A DNA stretch of 64,000 nucleotides, from positions 62,001 through 126,000 of the forward strand of contig CAJNOJ010000244.1 of assembly GCA_905250025.1 (NCBI GenBank), read 5' to 3'. This stretch comes from Adineta ricciae (Eukaryota; Rotifera; Eurotatoria; Adinetida; Adinetidae). Positions 12,063 through 22,342 of the stretch are shown piece after piece. Under the pieces are notes generated by a model. The model did not search any database, had not been told where the DNA came from, and saw only the letters and a list, made by a program, of their open reading frames with translations. The stretch's first letter is position 1, and each line of letters opens with the position of its first letter. The translations under genes and the position numbers were made by a program.

Positions 12063-13123
12063 TTACGGGTCTCGAGTATTATCTTCATCATTTGTTGTTG
12101 CTGCTGCCTTTCGCGTTGTTTTTTGACGTTTTTCAAAGACTAATATAATGAAGACTAAGATGAGAACAACGCCAACAATACCCAAAAATGGCCAGAGAGC
12201 AGCAAGTCGATCTATACAGATGTATTTCACTGAAATCTATTAGTACAATTCATTTAAACAGACCTTTCACACGCAGTAAAACGGTAAAATATCGGTTATT
12301 CAGTCCACATCGATAGTAGCCACGATGAATTTTTTTTACCTCTTTAATTTTTAAAATAAAACGATTGTCTGCAGTTTCCTCTATTCCAGTAGGTAAAGGG
12401 CCGAAGTTATGATTGTCAGTACTAAATTCCCATCGAACTCGTTTAGGTCGATAGGATGTTTGATCTTCAGGTTCAACATTGCATGCAAAATTGACAGATT
12501 CGCCTTCAATTCGTCGTACAGAACTATCCGATGCGTCTAATACTTCCTTATCAGTAGTTATCCTTTGTGGTGACTGTATGACTAAAATTTAACGAACCAG
12601 AACGTTTTTCCTGATAGGAAAAAACACAATCGACTTTCCACTTACGACGGATTTGATTGAATCGACATGCAATTCCACCCGATGTAGGTTTCTTTGTTTT
12701 CACAGACCATGAGCGTACTAAACTGTCGTTTTTAACTAGAATATCGAATGGAAAAAGTTTTCGTTTCTCATGTCAAATATGGGACAATTACCGAAGATTT
12801 TTATCGTTAAGTTGGATTCTTTATCCGAGGTTTTTACCACATAATGTCCTGGTTTTTCGTCCTTTACAGGCATAGTGTCTCTATACCATTCAAGAAATTC
12901 ACCACTAGTATCACGACCGACATATTGACACGATAGAGTGAATTGTTGTTTCAAAGCTGCTTGAAGGTCTGCCGGATTTCTAGGCACATGGACGAATTGA
13001 CCATTTGAGTAGATCAATGTGTTCAAAACTAAATCATTGAATGAAAATATTACGCTGAGTAACAAACACAACAAAAATTTTCTAACCCAAAAGAAGACCA
13101 AGAAATTTGAATGTATTTGCCAT
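12063..13123 (-). CDS. Basigin/neuroplastin-like two-Ig-domain membrane protein
   Basis: Five exons (13123-13087, 13028-12792, 12735-12646, 12581-12264, 12229-12063) give 282 aa. A signal peptide (MANTFKFLGLLLVLNTLIYS) is split by the first intron. Two Ig domains follow, with Cys and Trp at FTLSCQY/EFLEWYRD and VNFACNVEP/RVRWEFS/GYYRCGL. The transmembrane entry DRLAALWPFLGIV is the basigin/neuroplastin/embigin signature, followed by a short tail starting EKRQK. Basigin-family proteins chaperone monocarboxylate transporters and mediate adhesion. The Glu normally present in the membrane helix is Val here (LGIVGVVLIL). Length is close to human basigin-2 (269 aa). The last intron is only 34 nt. 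The gene is divergent from PDHA. Confidence 0.85.
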
Positions 13124-13459
13124 AATATGAGAATTGAGGATTATGCTGCAGAATCTAATCCAATACGTTACGTTATTTATAATTGTTCTTATCGCACTTG
13201 TTTGTTTATTTTATAGTATTTTTCTATCTTCGTTGTTCGATAATTTCGAATTACGAACTGATAAGTTTTGACAATTGACGACCAGAAATCGGATATAAAG
13301 CGAAACCTGAGCTGACAAAAAAAAACCCTAAATTTACTTATTTACACGCATGCGATTGGTGAATCTATCTACCAATAGGATATCTGCGCAATATTATTTT
13401 TGTTTTTATCACAGGAATTAATATTTTTACATCACGAGCAACCATTGTTTGGTTTTGGG
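13124..13459. promoter_or_regulatory. Bidirectional intergenic region (basigin-like / PDHA)
   Basis: This 336-bp interval separates divergently transcribed genes and should contain both promoters. No clear TATA box or other motif was assigned. Confidence 0.4.
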
Positions 13460-14981
13460 ATGAATATCAATACGAAAATCGTATTACGTTTACAGCCGTA
13501 TGGTCGATGCCTTCTTCAACAACAGCTAAAACAAACCAGTTCTCCTGCGCCTCTGGTAAGAATTTCTCTTCGTTGAGATATTTCTATTGCGAAAACCATT
13601 GATTGTCTCTTCCATTAGCTTATCACTTCTATAAGAGAAGCAAGTAGCGGTGCAACACTTGAATACGATGCTCCAAATGCATATAAACTTCATATGCTTG
13701 AAAAAGGACCCAACACTCATGTATCATGTAATCGCGAAGAAGGTCTAGACCATTATAAGAAAATGCAGACTGTACGTCGAATGGAAGCATCAGCAAATAA
13801 CATGTACAAATCGAAATTAATTCGAGGCTTTTGCCATCTTTACTCTGGACAAGTTAGTTGATTCACTGAATAGAAGAGAATTTTTAATCGACGATATTTG
13901 TCTAGGAAGCTGTTTGCGTTGGAATGAAAGCAGCTATGGATAAGAACGATTCATTGATCACTGCTTATCGTGCTCATGGTTGGACTTATATGATGGGTGT
14001 ATCTGTAACCGGTGTATTAGCAGAATTGACAGGTAGAAAAAGTGGTTGTGCTGAAGGACGCGGTGGAAGTATGCATATGTATGCGCCAAATTTCTATGGT
14101 GGAAACGGTATTGTCGGTGCGCAAGTTCCACTTGGTGCCGGAGTATGTTTTTTTACACGTTGAACATCGTCATGAAAATATACCGATCGTCATCCTTTCT
14201 GTTTACAGGTGGCTTTTGCCCACAAATACCGCGGAGAGCCAAATGTATGCATTGCATTGTATGGTGACGGTGCTGCTAATCAAGGTCAAGTTTTCGAAGC
14301 GTACAATATGGCCAAACTCTGGTCGTTACCATGCATTTTTGTATGTGAAAACAATGGTTATGGTATGGGTACTAGTTCAGCACGTGCTAGTGCTAATCCA
14401 AATTTTTATAAACGATGCGAGTATATTCCCGGTATCTGGGTTGATGGTATGGATATTCTTGCTGTACGTGAAGCAACAAGATTTGCTCGAGAATGGTGTA
14501 CGTCTGGAAAAGGTCCAATGATTATGGAAATGGCCACATATCGTTATTTTGGTCACTCTATGTCCGATCCAGGCACAAGGTAAGAGAAGTGCTTTCCAAC
14601 ACATATATTTCACTGAGAAAAGTTGAATGTCTACGTATTTGTTTCAGTTATCGAACTCGAGAAGAAATTCAAGATGTACGTAAAAGTCGTGATCCAATAA
14701 CATCCTTCCGAGAGAAACTTGTTCAAGCCAAACTAGCCACCGAGGATGAATTTAAGGTAAATTTCATACACGAAAGATATTATCTGGCTCACAAATTTGC
14801 CTTTGTTATTTAGGCTATCGACAATGACGTAAAGAAGATCATCGAAGATGCAGAAAATCGTGCCCAAAATGATCCTGAATTACATGTCGATGAATTGTAT
14901 TCCCATGTGTACTCGCAACCACCACCAAAATTCAAAATTCGAGGATGCGATAATTTCACATTTAAAGAGGTCTCGAAATGA
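13460..14981 (+). CDS. PDHA: Pyruvate dehydrogenase E1 component subunit alpha, mitochondrial
   Basis: Six exons (13460-13555, 13619-13852, 13906-14142, 14209-14579, 14648-14756, 14814-14981) give 404 aa, close to human PDHA1 (390). It pairs with E1 beta in the mitochondrial matrix and decarboxylates pyruvate using thiamine diphosphate. The N-terminus is basic and hydroxylated, lacks acidic residues and fits a presequence. The ThDP/Mg motif is GDGAANQGQ followed by NN at the expected spacing (CENNGYGMG). The phosphorylation-loop sequence [12 protein letters not shown] keeps both regulatory Ser positions, and YGMGTSS keeps the third. [16 protein letters not shown] and [17 protein letters not shown] are also typical. 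All key residues are intact, so the enzyme should be active and regulated by PDH kinase. Confidence 0.96.
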
Positions 14982-15169
14982 AGATGTTGAGAACAAGAAC
15001 CGCCTTTGTCTCTTTCTCTCTTTTTTTCCATTGTGTTTGTTTTAACTTATATTTTCTCTCTCGTCACCGTCATATATATGTATTAGAAAAATGAAACAAA
15101 CTGAACAGTCCATTAATTTAGAATCAAAGACAAAAGTATACACCTTTATAAAATAATTTTAGATTGAAT

Positions 15170-16721
15170 ATGAACGCGAATTCTGAGGGACACGAACAAA
15201 CTGCGGTCGAACCATCACCAGCTGCTGCTGCTGCTGTAACCGAAACTGAAAACACTTCGACAATATCCGATACAACAGATGAGAAGTCAAGTGTGGAACA
15301 ATCTCCAGCTGTTGAAGAACATAAACCGCAAGTACCACTGGCAACAACAACAACAACATCAGCATCCTCATGGCTCAGTAATTTGGGCTTGTCGCCAAAT
15401 TTGACAAGTCAATTGACAAATATTAGTTCTTCATTGATACAAGCAACATCAAAAGTAACGGCTGCTGCAAATACACTGGTGCAAAAATCTTTACCCCAAC
15501 GTCCTACATCACCAACCGAAAATGAACAGGCAGAGCCGGTAACAAAAACTGAGGAGAATCAACAAACAGAGTCGCCAATCGAACAAACTTCTGGAATAGC
15601 TGGCATAAACAAAGATCTGACAAGTATGTCGTTCTTTATTGAAAGATAAAACAATGTATTGATTTGTGTTTATTCTGTTCAGCTATTTTTACGGATCTGA
15701 GTTCGACTGTGCTGAAAGGTGCTCAGCAATTAAAACATGCGGTCGAAGAAAAGTCTTTACTTGGCAATTTTACGAAAGAACACGACAAATTTGTCACAGA
15801 AAAACGCACACAACAACGTCGTGAAGAAGCTGCTGTCCCACCTTGGGTTGGTTATGTTGAAGAAGAAGAAATGAAAAAAGCAATCTTAGCGCTTTCAAAA
15901 GTTAGATTATCTTGAAATCTCAGTCGATCGATGAATATGTTTTGCCTTGTAGGAGAAACGCAATTTTCTGCGAAATCAACCACCGGGTGCTAATTTTCAT
16001 TTCGACATGGCTGCTGTCTTTCCCGTTGCATTAGCAACTCTCGAAGTGGATGAAAATCTCAAACAAATGCGCTTTGATCTTGTGCCAAAACAGTTAGTTT
16101 CTTTATTTTCATGTATGTATTGTGAACGGTCGAATTTGATTTTAGAATTAACGAAGAGACGTTCTGGCGCAATTATTTTTATCGTGTTAGTTTGATCAAA
16201 CAATCAACACAGTTATCGGCATTGGCAAACCAAAATCGTATGTTGTTATCATTTGTTTTGTTCATCGTGGTAATACAACTATTTTTCTCTCTAGGAAACA
16301 CAGAATCAGCTGATGGTAATTCTGATTTATCAAATGAACGTAGTAAGTTCAATACATCGATAAGAATAATTGTGAAAGAACTCCCGACGCTTCTATTCAG
16401 ATCGCAAACTGTCAGAATCCCAAGATCTAAATCAAGAATTTGTCAGTGAAGATTATGACACATCGGCTGTTAGTATGGATGACATTCGTCGTGAAATTGA
16501 ACAGTTGACTGTTACGAAGAAGAATCCTAACAAAAACAATGCAGGAAAAACTGGTAGTCCAGGTAAAATCATGGTCGAAAATTGATCCTATCCAAATGGT
16601 TTATTTCGATATTCTAGACGAGAGTGAATGGGATAAAGCATTAGCTGAAGATCTTGATAATGTTTCTCCTGAAGAACTTGAAGCACAAATTAATCAAATG
16701 TTGGAGAGAGACTCACAATAG
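15170..16721 (+). CDS. SYAP1: Synapse-associated protein 1 homolog (BSD domain)
   Basis: Seven exons (15170-15623, 15683-15900, 15953-16092, 16146-16237, 16295-16342, 16401-16553, 16618-16721) give 402 aa; human SYAP1 has 352. The N-terminus is disordered, rich in Glu/Thr/Ala with an Ala run. A helical segment, EEAAVPPWV and then the BSD domain follow: [32 protein letters not shown] and [18 protein letters not shown], with the conserved Phe-Trp pair. The tail ends in an acidic coiled segment ([13 protein letters not shown]), as in human. The family is linked to Akt activation by mTORC2 in vertebrate cells and to synapses in flies. The ATG at 15170 is the first with a suitable frame. It sits 188 bp after PDHA on the same strand. 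Confidence 0.93.
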
Positions 16722-16946
16722 ACACTCGCTTTCTCTTCGTCCATGTACATATTTTCAACAATAATATATACACAAATCATTATTCTCTTCATTCCCCATA
16801 ACGCGCAACCGTGATACAATGACGTTTTTTTTTATTTTCGTCTTATTACACATTTTATTGTAAATATCTAACCTGCTATTGATAAGAAACATTTCAAAAT
16901 AAACTAAACTAAAATCATAAAAATATCTTTCGTCTTTTAGACAGAT

Positions 16947-19162
16947 ATGTCAGACGAGCGAATGAGTCAATTCTTTCCAAGAAAATCAAACGGTTTGTAA
17001 TATTGTCAACGAAGACTATGTAAATACAATTTATGTGTTTGAATAGCATCTATAGAAAACAAACGAAATGCAGGTGTGACGTATTTTCTTCCGTTCTTTA
17101 CTTCTCAACTGACATTTTGCACAACGTTTTAGCATCAAGCACAACACGACGTTCAGCTCGTTCGCGTATGATGAATGAATCAGTCGACGGTGCGCATTTG
17201 CATGATTTCCATTTAGAATCGATGAATCCGATTCGATCTCGTCAAGCGCAAAACTACGAAACAAAAAACGATTTTGTCGAAAAATCTTCGTTGACAGATT
17301 ACAGATATTGCTTTGATGCTCGTAAATAATTCTGAAATCTCTTGAAGAATCATTATTGATTTTCGCTTCTAGAGGGTAAACTGGTTTCGCTCGACGATGG
17401 CAAACCGTTTCGATTTAACGTTTGTCGTAATGACCATGATAATCAGACACGGTACCATGCAATTGGTCGAGCAATCGATGAATACATTTACGAACAACTC
17501 GAGGGTCTATATCATCTTAAAAGAATACAAATACCGGTATGTATTGATTATTCCAACAAGTGTCTTTGAGATACATCGATAAATATCGGATAGGAAAGTT
17601 TATAATTAGTAATTGTTTGTTTATTCAGATTGATGCAAGACCTGGTGAACCCACTGGTTTCTTTTTTGCCAGTGAAGATTTTCAGGACGCTGACAAACTT
17701 ATGATTATTATTCATGGCACAGGAGTGGTACGAGCTGGTCAATGGTCACGAAAGTAGACGATTGTAAAACTGTTTTGAATTTCAACATATTTCTTTGTCA
17801 GATTGATCATCAATGAGAATATTCATGTTGGTTCACAATTTGAGTATATTCTGCATGCTAAACAACTTGGCTTCGCAGTTATTGTCACGAATACCAATCT
17901 GAATACGGACGAATCAACACGATTCATTCGTGTAAGTTTCATAGTAGTTCGTCTAAAATGTAATTGATGGTTGTGTTCAACCATGTGATGTGAGAAGATT
18001 AGAATGTCAGTCGCTGTCGAAACACTAGATAACTTTGACGTTTCGATAGTATCGATGGTAGGAAGTGAACACTTTCTGCGAGACTAAGCACAATCGTTAT
18101 GATTATTATACACGGAAGAAATGCAGATGTTCTTTCGTTTTTATTTCGATGATGAGCCTGAAAGTTGAACAATCGATTTTCAGCAATGCATTGAAAAAAC
18201 AGCGGTTTAATTACGAGAGCACAAGTAAAATATTTCAAGGATGCATTTCGAAATTGTCGAACAGTTTCCCGTCGTTTTCTCGGCAACACCCCATGTGCAC
18301 GTTGGTAATTCGAAGGTGATATCTTTCGAGTTGTTAACTTCATTGTCGCTAGCATTGATCGTTTCTCCGATAGATTCACAAACTTGTTTGTTCTTAATCG
18401 ATTATCATGAACAACATTGTTGAATGATTGATTGATAATAATATCTGTTCGCGTAATGAAAATACAAACTAATAATATTGAATGAATATCTTTGAATAAA
18501 AACATAAAAAGAAGATCAGTTTTATTCATAAGAACAAATTTCGCGCTTGCCGAGAACCTTAACATAAATTTTTGATCTGCTTGTAGGGTAGCGAGACTGC
18601 CGAACAGCATGGATGTTACGTATGGGAAAATTTTGTTCGACAAAGCGTAGCTCGTCACATCTGCATTGTTGCACATTCCTATGGCGGCGCTGTGATGTTA
18701 GAAATGGTTCGAGATATAAACATTGATCTCATCCATTATCGATGAATTTCCGTTTGCTAGGCATCACGATATACACCCGATTTCGACAAGCGTGTTTTCG
18801 CTGTGGTATTGACTGATTCGCCAATGAAATGTTATATAAAAAATGCACATCCCAATGTTTTGAAAGTCTTGAAAAAGGTTCGATTGATCGAAAGTATAAT
18901 ATCAATATCTGAAGATTGTTCTTTTAGAGAACAATAAATTGGGTAGCTAGCACAGCGAAAGTAAACACCAAGTTAGGCGATCGGGATTATGGATTGATAC
19001 GATCAGCTGGTAATTAGATAAACTGCTAGACGAATAAAACATCTCGAAAAAATCTGTTCTTTAGGTCATACTTTACATGAATGGACATCGCATACTGCTT
19101 GTGTAGACATTTTCCGATTCATCACAGAAGCATTCCAACAAGTTCAACGATATAAACATTAA
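16947..19162 (+). CDS. ARB2A: ARB2A/FAM172A-like protein (Arb2 domain, alpha/beta-hydrolase-like)
   Basis: Ten exons (16947-16992, 17047-17073, 17133-17321, 17373-17536, 17629-17753, 17802-17931, 18587-18706, 18761-18877, 18928-19009, 19065-19162) give 365 aa. Diagnostic segments are IIIHGTGVVRAGQWSRKLII, the nucleophile-elbow-like AHSYGG, VVLTDSP and HEWTSHTACVDIFRFITEA at the C-terminus. Vertebrate FAM172A is a nuclear Ago2/splicing cofactor; yeast Arb2 belongs to an Argonaute-binding complex. Compared with human, the charged linker before the YVWENF block is missing, so the protein is about 50 residues shorter. That gap coincides with a 655-bp intron (17932-18586), about ten times longer than its neighbours. 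Exon 2 is a 27-nt microexon. An Arg/Ser-rich N-terminus precedes the domain. Confidence 0.9.
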
Positions 19163-19830
19163 GCAAACGTAATTATTGTAGTGAAAACGCAAAATAATTG
19201 GATTAATTGATTTTTTTAAAATATAAATTTCAATTTTTTAATGCGATGTGATACCACACCAGGAATTGTCTTTTTTTTTACATAAAAAGTTGTGGCTTGC
19301 CGATGCGATTGTCTTAATCTACTCGAGAATACTCAATTAGGACATTCGACTCGCATACAACACATCGCGAAAAGTTAGAAATTACTTTTGAATACAATGA
19401 ACGACAAACGATGAAAGAGATTTACGAAATAGGCAAAAAACACTGCAATACGATCAATTAACAGCGCCAATCAAAATCGTATTTTGTGCTTTCTTTCACA
19501 AATCACATACACATGCATTTCGATTCATATTGTTTTTTGTTCGGACAGTATTGACAAAATGCGATAATTAACGATTTTGATATGAGAAATACTATCTTTC
19601 GATCATCACCTGTATTTTATCAAGACTGGTAGATGCCAACAGATATATTAATCAAAAGTGAGAATGAATATCTATCTCTCTGTTATTCTACACTGGAGTA
19701 TCGATTACAATTTGATTTGTTTCTAAAAATAACAACGTTATATGAGAAATTTATTTTTATTGACTGTATCGTTAATCGCTACTACGCAATTGAGACAAAA
19801 CTTGCAGTGAAAAACGATTGAGCTTTTCGT
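19163..19830. other. Intergenic region between convergent genes
   Basis: About 670 bp between ARB2A (+) and the antistasin-like gene (-). I see 3' flanks and AT-rich sequence, with no gene, RNA or repeat. Confidence 0.4.
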
Positions 19831-20640
19831 TTATTCATAGATGGTTTTGGCATCAACTAAAGTTGCCCAACGGCCAGTGGTTGTAGGTGGTCGAGTGACT
19901 CGGGTTGAAGTAGCAGGACGGCGAGTTGTTGCAGCTGGTGTACTGCTACGTGGAGCTTGGGTTGACGATCCTGATGATCCTCCTAACGAGCGAATCATTA
20001 AACGGTGAGTTGTTGTTGGTGGTCGAGTGACCCGAGTTGAAGTAGCAGGGCGGCTAGTTGTTGCAGCTGGTGTGCTACTACGTGGAGCTTGCGTTGATGA
20101 TCCTCCTAACGAGCGAATCATTGAACGGTGAGTGGTTGTAGGTGGTCGAGTGACCCGGGTTGAAGTAGCAGGACGGCTAGTTGTTGCAGCTGGTGTGCTA
20201 CTACGTGGTGCTTGAGTTGATGGTCCTGATGATCCTCCTAACGAGCGAAGCATTGAACGACCAGTTGTAGCACCTGTACCTGGATTAGCAGTGCTACCGC
20301 CTGTGGGAGTAGGAACGGTAGTGCTGGCACCACTGGATGGTTGACTGGTTGTTGAGCTAGATTGTTTCAAACAACATTGACCGAATAAACCACCGAAATC
20401 AATTTGACATTCATGTGTGCTTGGGCATTGATGTTGTGCGAGACTACCGCAATTATAGCCAAGAAGAGGTTGATCGCAGAGATTACGTGATCGACGACAT
20501 GTGCAATGTTGACAACCGTTAGCATCAACATCGAAACCATATGGACATGCTAACATACAGGTAACTGGTCGACATTGAAGAGCATTTGTGGCAGCAAAAA
20601 GAGCACAGGAGAGAGCAAAGAGAATAGCAATGGAATTCAT
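19831..20640 (-). CDS. Secreted antistasin-like protein with mucin-type Thr/Ser/Pro repeats
   Basis: A single-exon frame of 269 aa. It has a signal peptide (residues 1-20, MNSIAILFALSCALFAATNA) and then a Cys-rich module (CRPVTCMLACPYGF, GCQHCTC) matching the antistasin pattern of leech and cnidarian protease inhibitors. A second short Cys module (CDQPLLGYNCGS to FGQCC) resembles lustrin-type repeats. The last ~170 residues are almost all Ser/Thr/Pro/Ala/Arg and carry three near-identical ~40-residue repeats (RSSTPAATTSRPATSTRVTR), likely O-glycosylated. No membrane anchor is visible. It could be an extracellular protease inhibitor attached to a mucin tail; whether the module inhibits is unknown. 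Absence of introns is unusual here. Confidence 0.8.
   Translation of the reverse strand: MNSIAILFALSCALFAATNALQCRPVTCMLACPYGFDVDANGCQHCTCRRSRNLCDQPLLGYNCGSLAQHQCPSTHECQIDFGGLFGQCCLKQSSSTTSQPSSGASTTVPTPTGGSTANPGTGATTGRSMLRSLGGSSGPSTQAPRSSTPAATTSRPATSTRVTRPPTTTHRSMIRSLGGSSTQAPRSSTPAATTSRPATSTRVTRPPTTTHRLMIRSLGGSSGSSTQAPRSSTPAATTRRPATSTRVTRPPTTTGRWATLVDAKTIYE
19870..20270 (-). repeat. Coding minisatellite in the antistasin-like gene (three copies, ~126-135 bp)
   Basis: Three tandem units encode the Thr/Pro/Arg-rich mucin tail, each ending in (M/L)(I/L)RSLGGSS. They are nearly identical at the DNA level, so copy number could vary between alleles. Boundaries are approximate. Confidence 0.85.
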
Positions 20641-22342
20641 TGTTGTCGTTCTAGTGGTATACTTTTGGAAAAAGCGATTGAATATCCGACAAAGACACGG
20701 ATCTTATAGACTGCCAGTCGAATGCAATCATATGGTCAAATTCACAGACTGATAATATCCTGGGTTATTCATGATGATATTATTGTGATATTATTGACGT
20801 AAGAAGTGATATTAATTTTTGTCAAAATATGTTGTTGTTTCGAAAACAGTGGTGGGAGGAGACGCGAAATCATTCCTTAACTGGTTAGACTTTGACCCCC
20901 GAATAAGAAAAATCCTTCCAAATGATGACAAAGTTACCATCTATACGCTAAGAATCTTAACTGAAAGGGTTTAGAAACGTTCTCAATTATCGTAATGGAA
21001 CGATGCATTGTTATTAAATAAAGCCGATTTAATTCATGGAATTGCCATTGAAACCATTTACGTAAACATTTCATCAACAAAGTATCGTTTTTCCTTCTTC
21101 TGATGATCACCCGCTAGTTTTATTCTGTTCACATCGATTCATAAATTATTCACGTAACTCTCCGAACTTCAATTCTCCACAGACATGTAATATATTTATT
21201 TGAGAAAATAAGATATCTCGATAAGATAATAATTTAATAGAAAANAATTATTTATCATTGAGTGCAACAGATAATTAGTGAGACTTATGCTTGTCTTTTT
21301 TACTTTTGTATGTGTGTGCGTGTGTATGCATGTCTATGTGCTCGTGTTTCTCTATGACGATATCGTACATATAACGACGATGACTTATATTTTGTGTGGC
21401 ACCACATGCCAAAGAATCAGTAGTAGAAATGTATAGGGAGAATCGCAACAGCAGTAGTAGTAAAATAACAGAAAAGTCATATCGAAAAGTATTGACGATA
21501 GAAATAAGGGAAAAGAGAAAGCTGACAGAGGCGAGGGGGGGGGGGAGAAGGAGGGGAGGAGTTAGGCGAAAGAGAAAAAGAAAGAAATCAACTACTTGCA
21601 TTGTACGTAATCAATCGTGCTATGGCACTATTGCAACTGGTAGTAGTGTCGAGAGAAATTTTCTCCTTCATTTCTCTCCTGCTCGTTTGATCATCCATAT
21701 AATCACGATCACCCCAACAGTGTCTTGAACAATAATAATAAATAATAACAATAAATGAGGTGTACATCAGGAATGAGCAAAGTGAAAAGTAAGAGAAACA
21801 CTATCACTATCAAAGTCACGCCTTGCCTGAAACAAAAGAAGGAAAGTTAGGTGAATATCATAACAAGGCCATCTGTCCAAACTGATAATCACCTAAACAA
21901 TTAGGTTTTTCTTTTTTTTTATCCTCTTCTCTCTCTCTCTCTCTCTCTCGTTCGCTCTCTGTATGTATATAATCAGATTAGAGTAGGAACAGAAAAACTC
22001 GAGAAGTGACTGACCTTTTTCTTTATTCTCTGACATAGGCGCAAAGGCGGTGTCTTTGAATATGTCAAATTGTTTTTCTGACAATAGAGTAACAGAAGAC
22101 AGTTAATTATATATATATGTATATATGACAAACCTACTTTTCTTACAAAACAACGTCTTTTAGATCAATCAATTTCTCCTTTATTCGTTTATTTTTCGTT
22201 TAGATTAAACAGAAGAAATCTTGAAAGAATGAAATCGCTATTCAATCAAATATTTTTAGTAATCAACAATCGAATGCTTTCGTCTACTCTGAAGTTCGAC
22301 TTAACGTGAATATTTGCCTATCTATAGTGAATTAAAGCCAAG
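20641..22342. other. 1.7-kb gap between divergent antistasin-like and neurexin genes
   Basis: It should hold both promoters. Simple sequence includes an 11-base G run at 21535-21545 inside a purine-rich tract, a TG-rich patch near 21306-21327, and a CT array at 21929-21949. One undetermined base (N) is at 21245. The open frames at 21275-21728 are low-complexity products of these tracts. Confidence 0.45.
21929..21949. repeat. (CT)n microsatellite
   Basis: About ten uninterrupted CT units follow a T-rich stretch. Confidence 0.9.

Noticed and set aside
17999-18676. 225-codon open frame on the minus strand within ARB2A
   Set aside because: It is antisense to ARB2A exon 7 and the long intron, has no recognisable domain, and its composition looks like translated AT-rich intron. 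The sense-strand exon phases fit ARB2A well.
21275-21728. Overlapping open frames on both strands near the G run
   Set aside because: They translate purine- and pyrimidine-rich simple sequence and contain no plausible domain.
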